DNA from: Clostridia bacterium
GTDB taxonomy: Bacteria; Bacillota; Clostridia; Oscillospirales; Acutalibacteraceae
Assembly (NCBI GenBank): GCA_900752115.1
Contig: CAADUC010000020.1
Location: 1 to 20,125, forward strand
DNA: 20,125 nt
Direction: 5' to 3'
The notes below the pieces were generated by a model, which had not been told where the DNA came from, searched no databases, and saw only the letters and a program-made list of their open reading frames with translations. Within the stretch, counting starts at the first letter, position 1, and each line of letters opens with the position of its first letter. Of the stretch, positions 1-6,591 are shown one piece after another. A program made the position numbers and the translations under genes.

Positions 1-15
1 ATTTCCTTTACTCAT
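1..15 (-). CDS. First codons of an unidentified gene leaving the left edge (partial)
   Basis: Read on the minus strand, an ATG at 15-13 opens a frame coding MSKGN before the window ends. Seven bases upstream of this ATG is an AGGGGG ribosome binding site, which lies inside one arm of the inverted repeat at 21-63. A TATAAG hexamer lies in the loop region of that repeat. Five residues are too few to name a family. The call rests on the ribosome site, its spacing and the promoter-like context. Confidence 0.3.
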
Positions 16-20
16 AGCAA

Positions 21-63
21 TACCCCCTGATGTAGTACTTATATTTTCCTACATCAGGGGGTA
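21..63. repeat. Perfect 15-bp inverted repeat around the promoter and RBS of the left-edge gene
   Basis: TACCCCCTGATGTAG at 21-35 and its exact reverse complement CTACATCAGGGGGTA at 49-63 are separated by 13 AT-rich bases. No T-tract follows on either strand, so it is not a typical intrinsic terminator. On the minus strand one arm contains the AGGGGG ribosome site of the left-edge gene, and the loop contains a -10-like TATAAG. It could be a repressor operator, or an RNA hairpin that hides the ribosome site. Confidence 0.6.
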
Positions 64-172
64 CTTTGTCTATTGTCCGTTTTTACGGGGGCAGTTCACA
101 TCTTGTGATCCTTTGGGGGCTGATTTTTTTGTATTGCTTTTTGAAAGGGTGACTTGCCAGAGCTCGCTTTGG

Positions 173-223
173 TGCGAAACGTTTACAGATCAAATTCCTT
201 AGAAAAGCGATTTCGCAGTAAAC
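173..223. repeat. Two interleaved inverted repeats (pseudoknot-like order)
   Basis: TGCGAAA (173-179) pairs with TTTCGCA (211-217), and GTTTAC (181-186) pairs with GTAAAC (218-223). The order A-B-A'-B' allows a pseudoknot or two competing hairpins. The junction of A and B contains the palindrome AAACGTTT (177-184), the type of core seen in LacI-family operators. It lies just beyond the stop of the minus-strand esterase. No gene is evident between 64 and 238. Confidence 0.3.
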
Positions 224-238
224 CGTATGATAATAGGA

Positions 239-1021
239 TCAAATCACTTCACCCGGGGAGTCGGGCGATTGGCGCTCAAAGAAATGATCGCAGGCAAGAT
301 GAATGGACTTGTTCCAGAAATACCACTCGTGGCGGCCAGACCAGCTTTGAAAAACTACTGGAAACCCTTTTCCCTTTATAAAGTCGGAAAACCTTACATT
401 CTGGCGATAGAGGAAATCTTCTGTTCCGCAGGTGAGGAAAAGGTTTGGCTTCGGTGCAGATGGATCGAATCGCGATGCTATCTCCGTCAGCTCATTTTGC
501 CGCAGCAGCTCATAGTGCAGGCCCAGAATTCCCTGAATTTCGCGTCTCATCGCGTCGTCTGCCATCTCTTCACATTCTTCCAGAATACAGACGGAAGAGA
601 AAGCAGCACAGCCCGCAAATTGTTCCGGACGCAGAAGCGCACACTTCAAGGCGCCGTAGCCGCCCATGGAAAGTCCCATCACATATGTGTCTTCCCGTTT
701 AAGCGAGACGGGAAACAGGTTGGCGCAGAGGCGCGGAAGCTCATCCGCAACATAGGAGAAATAGGCGGGGCCATATGCCATGTCCGTATAAAAGCTGCGC
801 TGTACCTCGGGCAGAATAAAGATCAATCGATAGTCGTTGGCCAGAAGAGAAAGCTGGCTGTTGATTGCCCAGTCATCGCAGTTATCAGACAACCCGTGCA
901 GCAGGAAAACTGTTTTGGCAGACTTTTCCCGAAGGCCGCTGCTGTATTTGGGGGAGATCATGGTGATCCCTGTCCGCATTTTTAGTGTTTCAGAATATGC
1001 CGATCCTTTGAAGTATGCCAT
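239..1021 (-). CDS. Alpha/beta-hydrolase esterase (tributyrin esterase / S-formylglutathione hydrolase-like)
   Basis: This 260-residue protein has the layout of the putative esterase D family. It shows a strand ending in HGLSDN (42-47, oxyanion-hole region), the nucleophile elbow GLSMGG with Ser118, an acid in CGTEDF (Asp202) and the catalytic histidine in SGRHEW (His231). Length and spacing fit cytoplasmic tributyrin esterases that act on short-chain acyl or acetyl esters. No signal peptide is visible. The start has a modest AAGG site 8 nt upstream. The gene lies 29 bp downstream of the DegT aminotransferase gene on the same strand and is probably co-transcribed from the promoter at 2274-2302, so a role in removing acyl groups from sugars is possible but unproven. 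The substrate cannot be read from the sequence. Confidence 0.9.
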   Translation of the reverse strand: MAYFKGSAYSETLKMRTGITMISPKYSSGLREKSAKTVFLLHGLSDNCDDWAINSQLSLLANDYRLIFILPEVQRSFYTDMAYGPAYFSYVADELPRLCANLFPVSLKREDTYVMGLSMGGYGALKCALLRPEQFAGCAAFSSVCILEECEEMADDAMRREIQGILGLHYELLRQNELTEIASRFDPSAPKPNLFLTCGTEDFLYRQNVRFSDFIKGKGFPVVFQSWSGRHEWYFWNKSIHLACDHFFERQSPDSPGEVI

Positions 1022-1050
1022 GATAAATACCTTGCCCTGTCGAAAAAACG

Positions 1051-2226
1051 TTATTTATGATACTTTTCCACAATATCGCGGACGGCGTCAATCACGTACT
1101 GCACCTGCTCATCGGTCATGGATGGGTAGAGCGGCAGGGAAATGATGCGCTCAAAGTGCTTCTCCGCCATCGGGAAGTCTCCCTCTTTCCAGCCGAGCTT
1201 GCGGAAGGCTGTCATGGTGTGCGTCGGGATGAAGTGGACGCTGGTACCGACGTTGCGCTCGTTCAACTCGACAATGAACTGGTCGCGGTCAATGGTGAGC
1301 AGCTCCGGAACAATACGGAGGACATAGAGATGCCAGCAATGCGTCGTAAATTCCGGGACGAACGGCGGCTCAACGGCATCAATCTTCCCGAATTCCTCCT
1401 GATACCGGGCAGCGATCGCAAGACGGCGCGTCTGCATTTCCTCCATACGGGAGAGCTGCACCAGTCCCAGAGCGGCCTGAATATCAAACATATTATACTT
1501 GTAGCCGGGCTCCACAATATCATATTTCCAGCTGCCGCCCTTGGCGTAACGGTTCCAGGCGTTGTGGCTCATGCCCTGACCGACGAGAATACGGGCGCGC
1601 TCCGCGATATCATCGCGATCGGTGACGAGCATACCGCCGTCGCCGGTGGCAAGGTTTTTAGTGGCGTAGAAGCTATAGGAGGCGGCGCCGCGCAGTTTGT
1701 TTCCGATGAGACGGCCCTTGTAGCGGCTCCAAAGCGCATGAGCAGCGTCTTCGGAGACATAGAGATTGTGCTCGTCCGCGAGCTCGTAGATGCGGTCCAG
1801 ATCGCAGACCTGGCCGCTGTAGTGGACCGGAACAATCGCCTTTGTATGAGGAGTGATTTTCTTTGCGACCTCCTCAGGGTCGATGCAGCCGGTTCGGTAA
1901 TCAATATCGGCAAATACAGGCTTTGCGCCGCAATGCAGAATGGTGCTTGCGGTGGAGGCAAACGTCATCGGAGTGGTGATCACCTCGTCGCCGGGGCCGA
2001 TGTTTTGCGTGAGCAAAGAAATGTGCAGGGCGGCCGTGCAGGAATTCACGGCGATGGCATGCTTGGCTCCGAGATACTCCGCAAACTCTTTCTCAAATTT
2101 AAGCGTCCGGGGACCTTTGGCGATCCAGCCTGAGCGCAGCGTGTCGACGACCTCGTCGATCTCGGCCTGCGTGATATCCGGCAGATTATACGGGATAAAA
2201 TCCTCTCTTCTGACAAACTGGCTCAT
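1051..2226 (-). CDS. DegT/DnrJ/EryC1/StrS-family PLP-dependent sugar aminotransferase
   Basis: This 391-residue fold-type I aminotransferase would transfer an amino group, usually from glutamate, to a keto nucleotide sugar. Visible family features are the N-terminal IPYNLPDIT and SGWIAKGP segments (about residues 11-39), the NSCTAALH phosphate-binding turn (61-68), the EDAAHA segment with Asp160 contacting the PLP ring nitrogen, and the Schiff-base lysine Lys190 in SFYATKNLATGDGG. The sequence style is closest to the ArnB/PseC/perosamine-synthase side of the family, which aminates C4 of 4-keto sugars, but the exact substrate is unknown. GAGG lies 7 nt before the ATG. The gene faces away from the polysaccharide operon and leads the unit that also holds the esterase. 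It differs clearly from the WbpE-like aminotransferase at 3991-5109. Confidence 0.92.
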   Translation of the reverse strand: MSQFVRREDFIPYNLPDITQAEIDEVVDTLRSGWIAKGPRTLKFEKEFAEYLGAKHAIAVNSCTAALHISLLTQNIGPGDEVITTPMTFASTASTILHCGAKPVFADIDYRTGCIDPEEVAKKITPHTKAIVPVHYSGQVCDLDRIYELADEHNLYVSEDAAHALWSRYKGRLIGNKLRGAASYSFYATKNLATGDGGMLVTDRDDIAERARILVGQGMSHNAWNRYAKGGSWKYDIVEPGYKYNMFDIQAALGLVQLSRMEEMQTRRLAIAARYQEEFGKIDAVEPPFVPEFTTHCWHLYVLRIVPELLTIDRDQFIVELNERNVGTSVHFIPTHTMTAFRKLGWKEGDFPMAEKHFERIISLPLYPSMTDEQVQYVIDAVRDIVEKYHK

Positions 2227-2273
2227 TTCTATTCCTCGATTCTCTATCGATTTTTTACGGTTCTCTTCGTTTC

Positions 2274-2302
2274 ATGATACCGCGCAGAAACCGCAATGTC
2301 AA
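2274..2302 (-). promoter_or_regulatory. Promoter of the aminotransferase-esterase unit
   Basis: On the minus strand, TTGACA (2302-2297) is followed after exactly 17 bp by TATCAT (2279-2274). This is a near-consensus housekeeping promoter placed about 50 bp upstream of the aminotransferase start. Confidence 0.75.
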
Positions 2303-2389
2303 CAAGCGGAATCACGATTGTCGCGGGTGAAACATGCCTGATTTCTGGAAAAATGGAAGGAAAACGGAGATGCGTTTATAAGAAGACTG

Positions 2390-2418
2390 TTGTTATTTTT
2401 CTCTTTTTCCTTTACACT
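2390..2418 (+). promoter_or_regulatory. Probable promoter of the Nudix gene
   Basis: TTGTTA (2390-2395), a 17-bp T-rich spacer and TACACT (2413-2418) form a plausible housekeeping promoter. It leaves a leader of about 185 nt before the Nudix start, containing a weak hairpin AAAACAG...CTGTTTT near 2430-2455. Nothing else is recognisable in the 2227-2608 intergenic stretch apart from this and the divergent promoter. Confidence 0.45.
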
Positions 2419-2608
2419 GATAGTTGTTTGAAAACAGAAAAAATGCTGTTTTTTCAGAGCGAGAGGTCAGTAAAGAAAAGTGCCCAGGGATTTTCTCCGG
2501 GTTTCAGGCGTTTTAGGCGCAGCAAACCGGTACTGCGGGGAAATACAATGTTTCTGATTTTTCACACAAGCCCTCAATCAAGCATAAAGAAAAAGGAAGG
2601 AGTTTCAC

Positions 2609-3127
2609 ATGGAGCTGTGGGATTTGTATACGCGGGATCGGAAGCCGACCGGCGAAACGCATGTAAGAGGAGAGAAACTGCCCGCTGATCGGTATCACCT
2701 GGTCGTACACGTATGGCTTAAAAACAGGAAAGGGCAATATTTGATCTCCCAGCGTGCCGCAGACAGGCCAACGCATCCTCTCTTTTGGGAATGCGTAGGG
2801 GGATCCGTGCTTCAGGGGGAGTCAAGCATGCAGGGAGCGCTGCGGGAGGTGAAAGAGGAGGTCGGCGTGGATTTGGACGCTGCAAACGGACGCCTTCTGT
2901 TTACAAAAATACGTGATTCCATTGATTCTACCTCTTATCATGATATTCTTGATGTCTGGCTGTTTGAGTATGACGGTGAAGCCCATCTTTCCCGGGCGCT
3001 TACAGACGAGGTTGCGCAGACAAGATGGCTTTCGCCGGTGCAGATACAGGAGTTGTATACGGCACATCAGCTTGTCGGTACGCTGTCATATTTTTTTGAG
3101 AATGTTGAGGGACTTTCCAATCCGTGA
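2609..3127 (+). CDS. Nudix hydrolase, isopentenyl-diphosphate-isomerase-like subgroup
   Basis: This 172-residue protein has a complete Nudix box matching GX5EX7REUXEEXGU. It begins at Gly65, with Glu71, Arg79-Glu80, Glu83-Glu84 and Gly86; these glutamates bind the divalent metals that drive diphosphate hydrolysis. The N-terminus (MELWDLYTRDRKPTG) and the stretch ahead of the box (LISQRAADRPTHPLFWE) resemble the IDI-like Nudix proteins common in Bacillota, which are mostly uncharacterised nucleotide or diphosphate hydrolases rather than true isomerases. The start is set by a strong AAGGAAGGAG site 6 nt upstream. It is a single-gene unit between a long leader and a weak terminator, with no clear functional tie to the sugar genes. 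Confidence 0.92.
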   Translation: MELWDLYTRDRKPTGETHVRGEKLPADRYHLVVHVWLKNRKGQYLISQRAADRPTHPLFWECVGGSVLQGESSMQGALREVKEEVGVDLDAANGRLLFTKIRDSIDSTSYHDILDVWLFEYDGEAHLSRALTDEVAQTRWLSPVQIQELYTAHQLVGTLSYFFENVEGLSNP

Positions 3128-3148
3128 GAATTCCTTTGCTCAGCAATT

Positions 3149-3170
3149 CAGCAGAAATGCTGCAGTTTTT
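3149..3170 (+). terminator. Weak intrinsic terminator after the Nudix gene
   Basis: CAGCA (3149-3153), a GAAA loop and TGCTG (3158-3162) are followed by TTTTT at 3166-3170. The stem is short, and alternative pairings with nearby TTGCTCAGCAA are possible, so efficiency is uncertain. Confidence 0.4.
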
Positions 3171-3296
3171 CCCGCCGGAAAGCAAGGCGCTTTTCCTTTC
3201 TGTTCTCCGCTTTTCACTGAATCGTCTTCAATTCCTCTTATCTAAGGCATTTTTTTCATAATTTTTTGTGCCTCCGTCCGATTTCGCGCGGAATTA

Positions 3297-3325
3297 TTGA
3301 CTAGAGTTTCCCATCGGGGTATAAT
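3297..3325 (+). promoter_or_regulatory. Strong promoter of the diamino-uronic acid operon
   Basis: TTGACT (3297-3302), a 17-bp spacer and a perfect TATAAT (3320-3325) give a near-consensus housekeeping promoter. Transcription would start near 3332, about 70 nt before the first gene of the operon. Confidence 0.85.
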
Positions 3326-3402
3326 ATATCGGTATATGATTCCAGATCTTTTCCGCCAATGAGCGGAAGGGAAAAACCATTCCGAAAGGATTTGACCCGG
3401 AA

Positions 3403-3987
3403 GTGGAAGAGCAGAAAAGCTTTTTTGTCCACCCAAGCGCTTGTGTTGATGACGGTGCAAGCATTGGGGCGGGAACGAAAATCTGGCACTTTTCTCACAT
3501 CAGTGCCGGCGCGTCGATCGGAGAAGGCTGCAATCTTGGACAGAATGTCTTTGTAGCCCCTGGTGTGACGATCGGCAGTCACTGCAAAATTCAGAACAAT
3601 GTGAGCGTCTATGACGGTGTACAGCTCGGCGATTACGTGTTCTGCGGACCCTCGATGGTGTTTACCAATGTACAGCGTCCGCGCTGCAAATACCCGCAGG
3701 CGGGCCATGAGTTCTATAAGCCTACGCCGGTGGGAGAGGGCGCGAGCATTGGGGCCAACGCGACAATTGTCTGTGGTCACCGAATCGGCAGGCATGCGTT
3801 TATTGCAGCGGGCAGCGTCGTGACAAAAGATGTTCCGGATCATGCGATCATGATGGGAAATCCGGCGCGGCAGCGCGGCTGGGCGTGTGAGTGCGGAGAA
3901 AGTTTGACACAGGAGCTCGTCTGTCCGAAATGCGGGCGCAGATATGAGCAGGGCCCGGATGGCCTTGCGGAAAAAGGGAAGGCGTGA
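3403..3987 (+). CDS. wbpD: WbpD/WlbB-like UDP-GlcNAc3NA N-acetyltransferase (left-handed beta-helix)
   Basis: This 194-residue acyltransferase is built on hexapeptide repeats ([24 protein letters not shown] and others between about residues 18 and 130). It ends with the [18 protein letters not shown] segment typical of the family. By homology it acetylates the 3-amino group of UDP-2-acetamido-3-amino-2,3-dideoxy-D-glucuronate using acetyl-CoA in the cytoplasm. A short C-terminal tail carries four cysteines as CxC (162, 164) and CxxC (174, 177), which looks like a zinc ribbon. The start is GTG at 3403; AAAGGA lies 12 nt upstream, which is rather far, so the exact start is less sure than the gene. 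It is the first gene after the strong promoter and is followed after 3 nt by its expected partner aminotransferase. Confidence 0.9.
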   Translation: MEEQKSFFVHPSACVDDGASIGAGTKIWHFSHISAGASIGEGCNLGQNVFVAPGVTIGSHCKIQNNVSVYDGVQLGDYVFCGPSMVFTNVQRPRCKYPQAGHEFYKPTPVGEGASIGANATIVCGHRIGRHAFIAAGSVVTKDVPDHAIMMGNPARQRGWACECGESLTQELVCPKCGRRYEQGPDGLAEKGKA

Positions 3988-3990
3988 CAT

Positions 3991-5109
3991 ATGCAATTTA
4001 ATGATCTGGCAGCACAGTACCAACATCTGAAGCAGGAAATCGACGCCGGCATTGCGGCAGTTCTCGAAAGCACGCACTTTATCTCCGGCCCTCAGGTGGA
4101 GCAGCTGGAGCAGGAGCTGTGTGCCTACACGGGAAGAAAATACTGCATCAGCACGAGCAATGGAACTGACGCGCTCCGGATGCCGCTCATGGCGATGGGG
4201 ATTGGCCCGGGCGACGCCGTGTTTGTTCCGGCATTTACCTTTTATGCGACAGCGGAGGTGGTGAGCCTCTGCGGCGCAACGCCTGTTTTTGTCGATTCCG
4301 ATCCGCGTACCTTCAATATGTCTCCCGTTTCCCTGCGCGAGCAGCTTGACAAGGTGAAGGCGGAGGGGAAGCTGACGCCCAAGGGCGTCATTGCGGTCGA
4401 TTTGTTCGGATTGCCCGCGGATTTTCCGGCGCTTTCCGCAATCTGCAGAGAAGAAGAGCTCTTCCTGATGGAAGATGCGGCGCAGGGCTTCGGCGGTACG
4501 ATTGGAAATGAAAAGGCATGCTCGTTTGGAGACGTTTCTGCTACGAGCTTTTTCCCGGCCAAGGCGCTCGGCTGCTATGGAGACGGCGGCGCTGTATTTA
4601 CGGATGACGAGGAAATGGCGAAGCTTCTGCAGTCTATCCGTGTTCACGGCAAGGGCTCTTTCAAATATGAGAATGTCCGCGTCGGGCTCAACGCCCGTCT
4701 CGATACGCTGCAGGCCGCGATTCTTCTGCCGAAGCTGCATGCTTTCGATACGGAGAATGAGCATCGACGCCGCGCGGCTGCCCGCTATGCGGAGCGTCTC
4801 TCCGGACGTTTCGTGACGCCGTACATCCCCGAGGATTTTTCTTCGAGCTTCGGCTATTACACGATTGTGACGAAGGATGCGGCGGAGCGTGAGCGGCTGC
4901 AGGCTGCTCTCAAGGAAAAAGGCATTCCCACGATGGTCTACTATCCCTGCCCGCTCCACCTGCAGAAGGTATACGTGCCGCTTGGCTACAAGCGCGGCGA
5001 TCTGCCGGTCTGCGAGCGGCTGACCGATTGTGTGCTGAGTCTGCCGATGCACGGCTATATCACAGACGAGGAGCTCGACAGGGTTTGCGATGCTCTGCTC
5101 GAGGCATAA
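3991..5109 (+). CDS. wbpE: WbpE/WlbC-like UDP-3-keto-GlcNAcA aminotransferase (DegT family)
   Basis: This 372-residue PLP enzyme of the DegT family would convert UDP-2-acetamido-3-keto-2-deoxyglucuronate to the 3-amino sugar with glutamate as donor. The N-terminus MQFNDLAAQY, the STSNGTDAL turn (54-62), Asp162 in the EDAAQGFGG segment and Lys191 in SFFPAKALGCYGDGG are typical of the WbpE/WlbC branch, which uses the PAKxLG form of the lysine motif. It begins 3 nt after the stop of the acetyltransferase gene, with a GGAAGG site inside that gene's end, so the two are probably translationally coupled. The context, with all four other pathway enzymes alongside, is what fixes the C3-keto substrate; motifs alone give only the family. 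Confidence 0.93.
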   Translation: MQFNDLAAQYQHLKQEIDAGIAAVLESTHFISGPQVEQLEQELCAYTGRKYCISTSNGTDALRMPLMAMGIGPGDAVFVPAFTFYATAEVVSLCGATPVFVDSDPRTFNMSPVSLREQLDKVKAEGKLTPKGVIAVDLFGLPADFPALSAICREEELFLMEDAAQGFGGTIGNEKACSFGDVSATSFFPAKALGCYGDGGAVFTDDEEMAKLLQSIRVHGKGSFKYENVRVGLNARLDTLQAAILLPKLHAFDTENEHRRRAAARYAERLSGRFVTPYIPEDFSSSFGYYTIVTKDAAERERLQAALKEKGIPTMVYYPCPLHLQKVYVPLGYKRGDLPVCERLTDCVLSLPMHGYITDEELDRVCDALLEA

Positions 5110-5162
5110 CCGCAGGATACGCAACGATACTGAATTTATAAAGAAAATGAGGGAATCATGTT

Positions 5163-6482
5163 ATGTCGAATGTGAAACAGGAGCTGCTCCGGAAAATTGC
5201 GGACAAGTCCGCCGTTGTCGGTATTGTAGGTTTGGGCTATGTAGGCCTGCCTCTTGCCGTGGAGATGGCAGAGGCCGGTTATAAGACGATTGGCTTTGAC
5301 GTACAGGCCAAAAAGGTGGATTCGGTTAATGCCGGCCACAACTATATCGGCGATATTGTCGGCGACAAGCTCAAAAACATGGTGGAGACAGGTTTCCTGC
5401 GTGCTACCTCGAATTTTGATTTTATCCGCGACGTTGATGCGGTTGCGATCTGTGTACCGACGCCTCTTGACAAGTACCAGCAGCCGGATATCAGCTATGT
5501 GAAGGGCTCGACCGAGAGCGTTGCCGAGCATGTGCATCCCGGTATGCTGGTTGTCCTCGAGTCCACGACGTATCCCGGTACGACCGAAGAGCTTCTCAAG
5601 CCCATCCTGGAGAAGAGCGGTCTTGTCTGCGGCGAGGACTTTTATCTTGCGTTCTCTCCGGAGCGCGTGGATCCCGGCAACAAGCAGTACAAGACGAAGA
5701 ATACCCCGAAGGTTGTCGGCGGTATCACAAAGGACTGCACCGAGATCGCGGCGGCTCTGTACCGCAACGTTCTCGAAGGCGGCGTGTATGAGGTTTCTTC
5801 TCCTGCTGTGGCGGAGATGGAGAAGCTTCTTGAAAACACCTACCGTAATATCAACATCGGCCTCGCGAATGAGATGGCTATCATCTGCAACCGCATGGGC
5901 ATCAATGTCTGGGAGGTTATCGAGGCCGCCAAGACGAAGCCCTACGGCTTCCAGGCGTTCTATCCCGGCCCGGGCCTCGGCGGCCACTGCATTCCGCTGG
6001 ATCCCTTCTATCTGACTTGGAAAGCGCGCGAGTTCGATTACCACACCCGCCTGATTGAGACGTCGGGCGAGATCAATACCGGCATGCCCGAGTACGTGGT
6101 TGACCGTGTGATGAAGGTCCTCAACCGCAACAAAACCGCGATGAACGGCGCAAAGGTGCTCGTTCTCGGCGTCGCTTACAAGAACGACATCGACGATTAT
6201 CGCGAGAGCCCGGCGCTCAATGTCATTGACCACCTGATCGAGCAGGGAGCGGAAACGACCTATTACGATCCCTATATTCCCGAGTACAAGCACAAGGGAA
6301 AGGTGCACACCGGCGCGAAGGAGCTTACGGACGATATGCTCCGCGAGGCCGATATCGTGGTTATCTGCACCGCGCATGAGTGCTTCGACTATGAGCGCAT
6401 TCAGAAACTCTCGAAGGAGATTTTCGATACGCGCAACGCAATGAAGAACGTCGCGGATCGCTCGAACATCGAGCTGCTGTAA
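5163..6482 (+). CDS. wbpA: WbpA-like UDP-N-acetylglucosamine 6-dehydrogenase
   Basis: This 439-residue nucleotide-sugar dehydrogenase performs the four-electron oxidation of the C6 hydroxyl to a carboxylate with two NAD+. It has an N-terminal Rossmann motif GIVGLGYVGLP (20-30), the VPTPLD segment (98-103), the catalytic lysine region EMEKLLENTYRN with Lys221, and the catalytic cysteine Cys276 in GLGGHCIPLDP. The C-terminal UDP-binding domain includes LGVAYKNDIDDYRESP. AGGGA lies 8 nt before the ATG. The family also contains UDP-ManNAc dehydrogenases (WecC); UDP-GlcNAc is preferred here because the operon also encodes the 3-dehydrogenase, transaminase, acetyltransferase and late-acting 2-epimerase. 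A strong terminator-like hairpin follows its stop codon, unusual for an internal operon gene. Confidence 0.93.
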   Translation: MSNVKQELLRKIADKSAVVGIVGLGYVGLPLAVEMAEAGYKTIGFDVQAKKVDSVNAGHNYIGDIVGDKLKNMVETGFLRATSNFDFIRDVDAVAICVPTPLDKYQQPDISYVKGSTESVAEHVHPGMLVVLESTTYPGTTEELLKPILEKSGLVCGEDFYLAFSPERVDPGNKQYKTKNTPKVVGGITKDCTEIAAALYRNVLEGGVYEVSSPAVAEMEKLLENTYRNINIGLANEMAIICNRMGINVWEVIEAAKTKPYGFQAFYPGPGLGGHCIPLDPFYLTWKAREFDYHTRLIETSGEINTGMPEYVVDRVMKVLNRNKTAMNGAKVLVLGVAYKNDIDDYRESPALNVIDHLIEQGAETTYYDPYIPEYKHKGKVHTGAKELTDDMLREADIVVICTAHECFDYERIQKLSKEIFDTRNAMKNVADRSNIELL

Positions 6483-6491
6483 GAACGAACA

Positions 6492-6535
6492 AAACAGGCG
6501 GAACCTCTCCCTGTGGGAAGTTCCGCTCGTTTTTA
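6492..6535 (+). terminator. Intrinsic terminator-like hairpin inside the operon
   Basis: GCGGAAC (6499-6505) pairs with GTTCCGC (6521-6527). The helix can extend outward, past a G-T pair and one mismatch, through AAAAC/GTTTT, and inward through TCCC/GGGA. TTTTT follows at 6531-6535. It lies between the 6-dehydrogenase and 3-dehydrogenase genes, where it would attenuate or end transcription. No clear promoter is visible between it and the next start at 6592. Confidence 0.75.
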
Positions 6536-6591
6536 TGTCAACCATTAAAGCCCGGCAGCATGTCTGCGGGGCGGAAAGGCGGAATTTGAAT

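Noticed and set aside
85..130. Possible terminator or FNR/CRP-like site near TCACATCTTGTGA
   Set aside because: The palindrome has the wrong half-site orientation and spacing for CRP or FNR, and the T-run further on is not preceded by a stable stem.
1057..2133. A 358-codon plus-strand frame opposite the first aminotransferase
   Set aside because: Antisense shadow; the minus-strand frame carries all the PLP-enzyme motifs, a promoter and a ribosome site.
3301..5124. A 607-codon minus-strand frame opposite the acetyltransferase and aminotransferase
   Set aside because: Antisense shadow with no motif or start signal. It also covers the strong plus-strand promoter.
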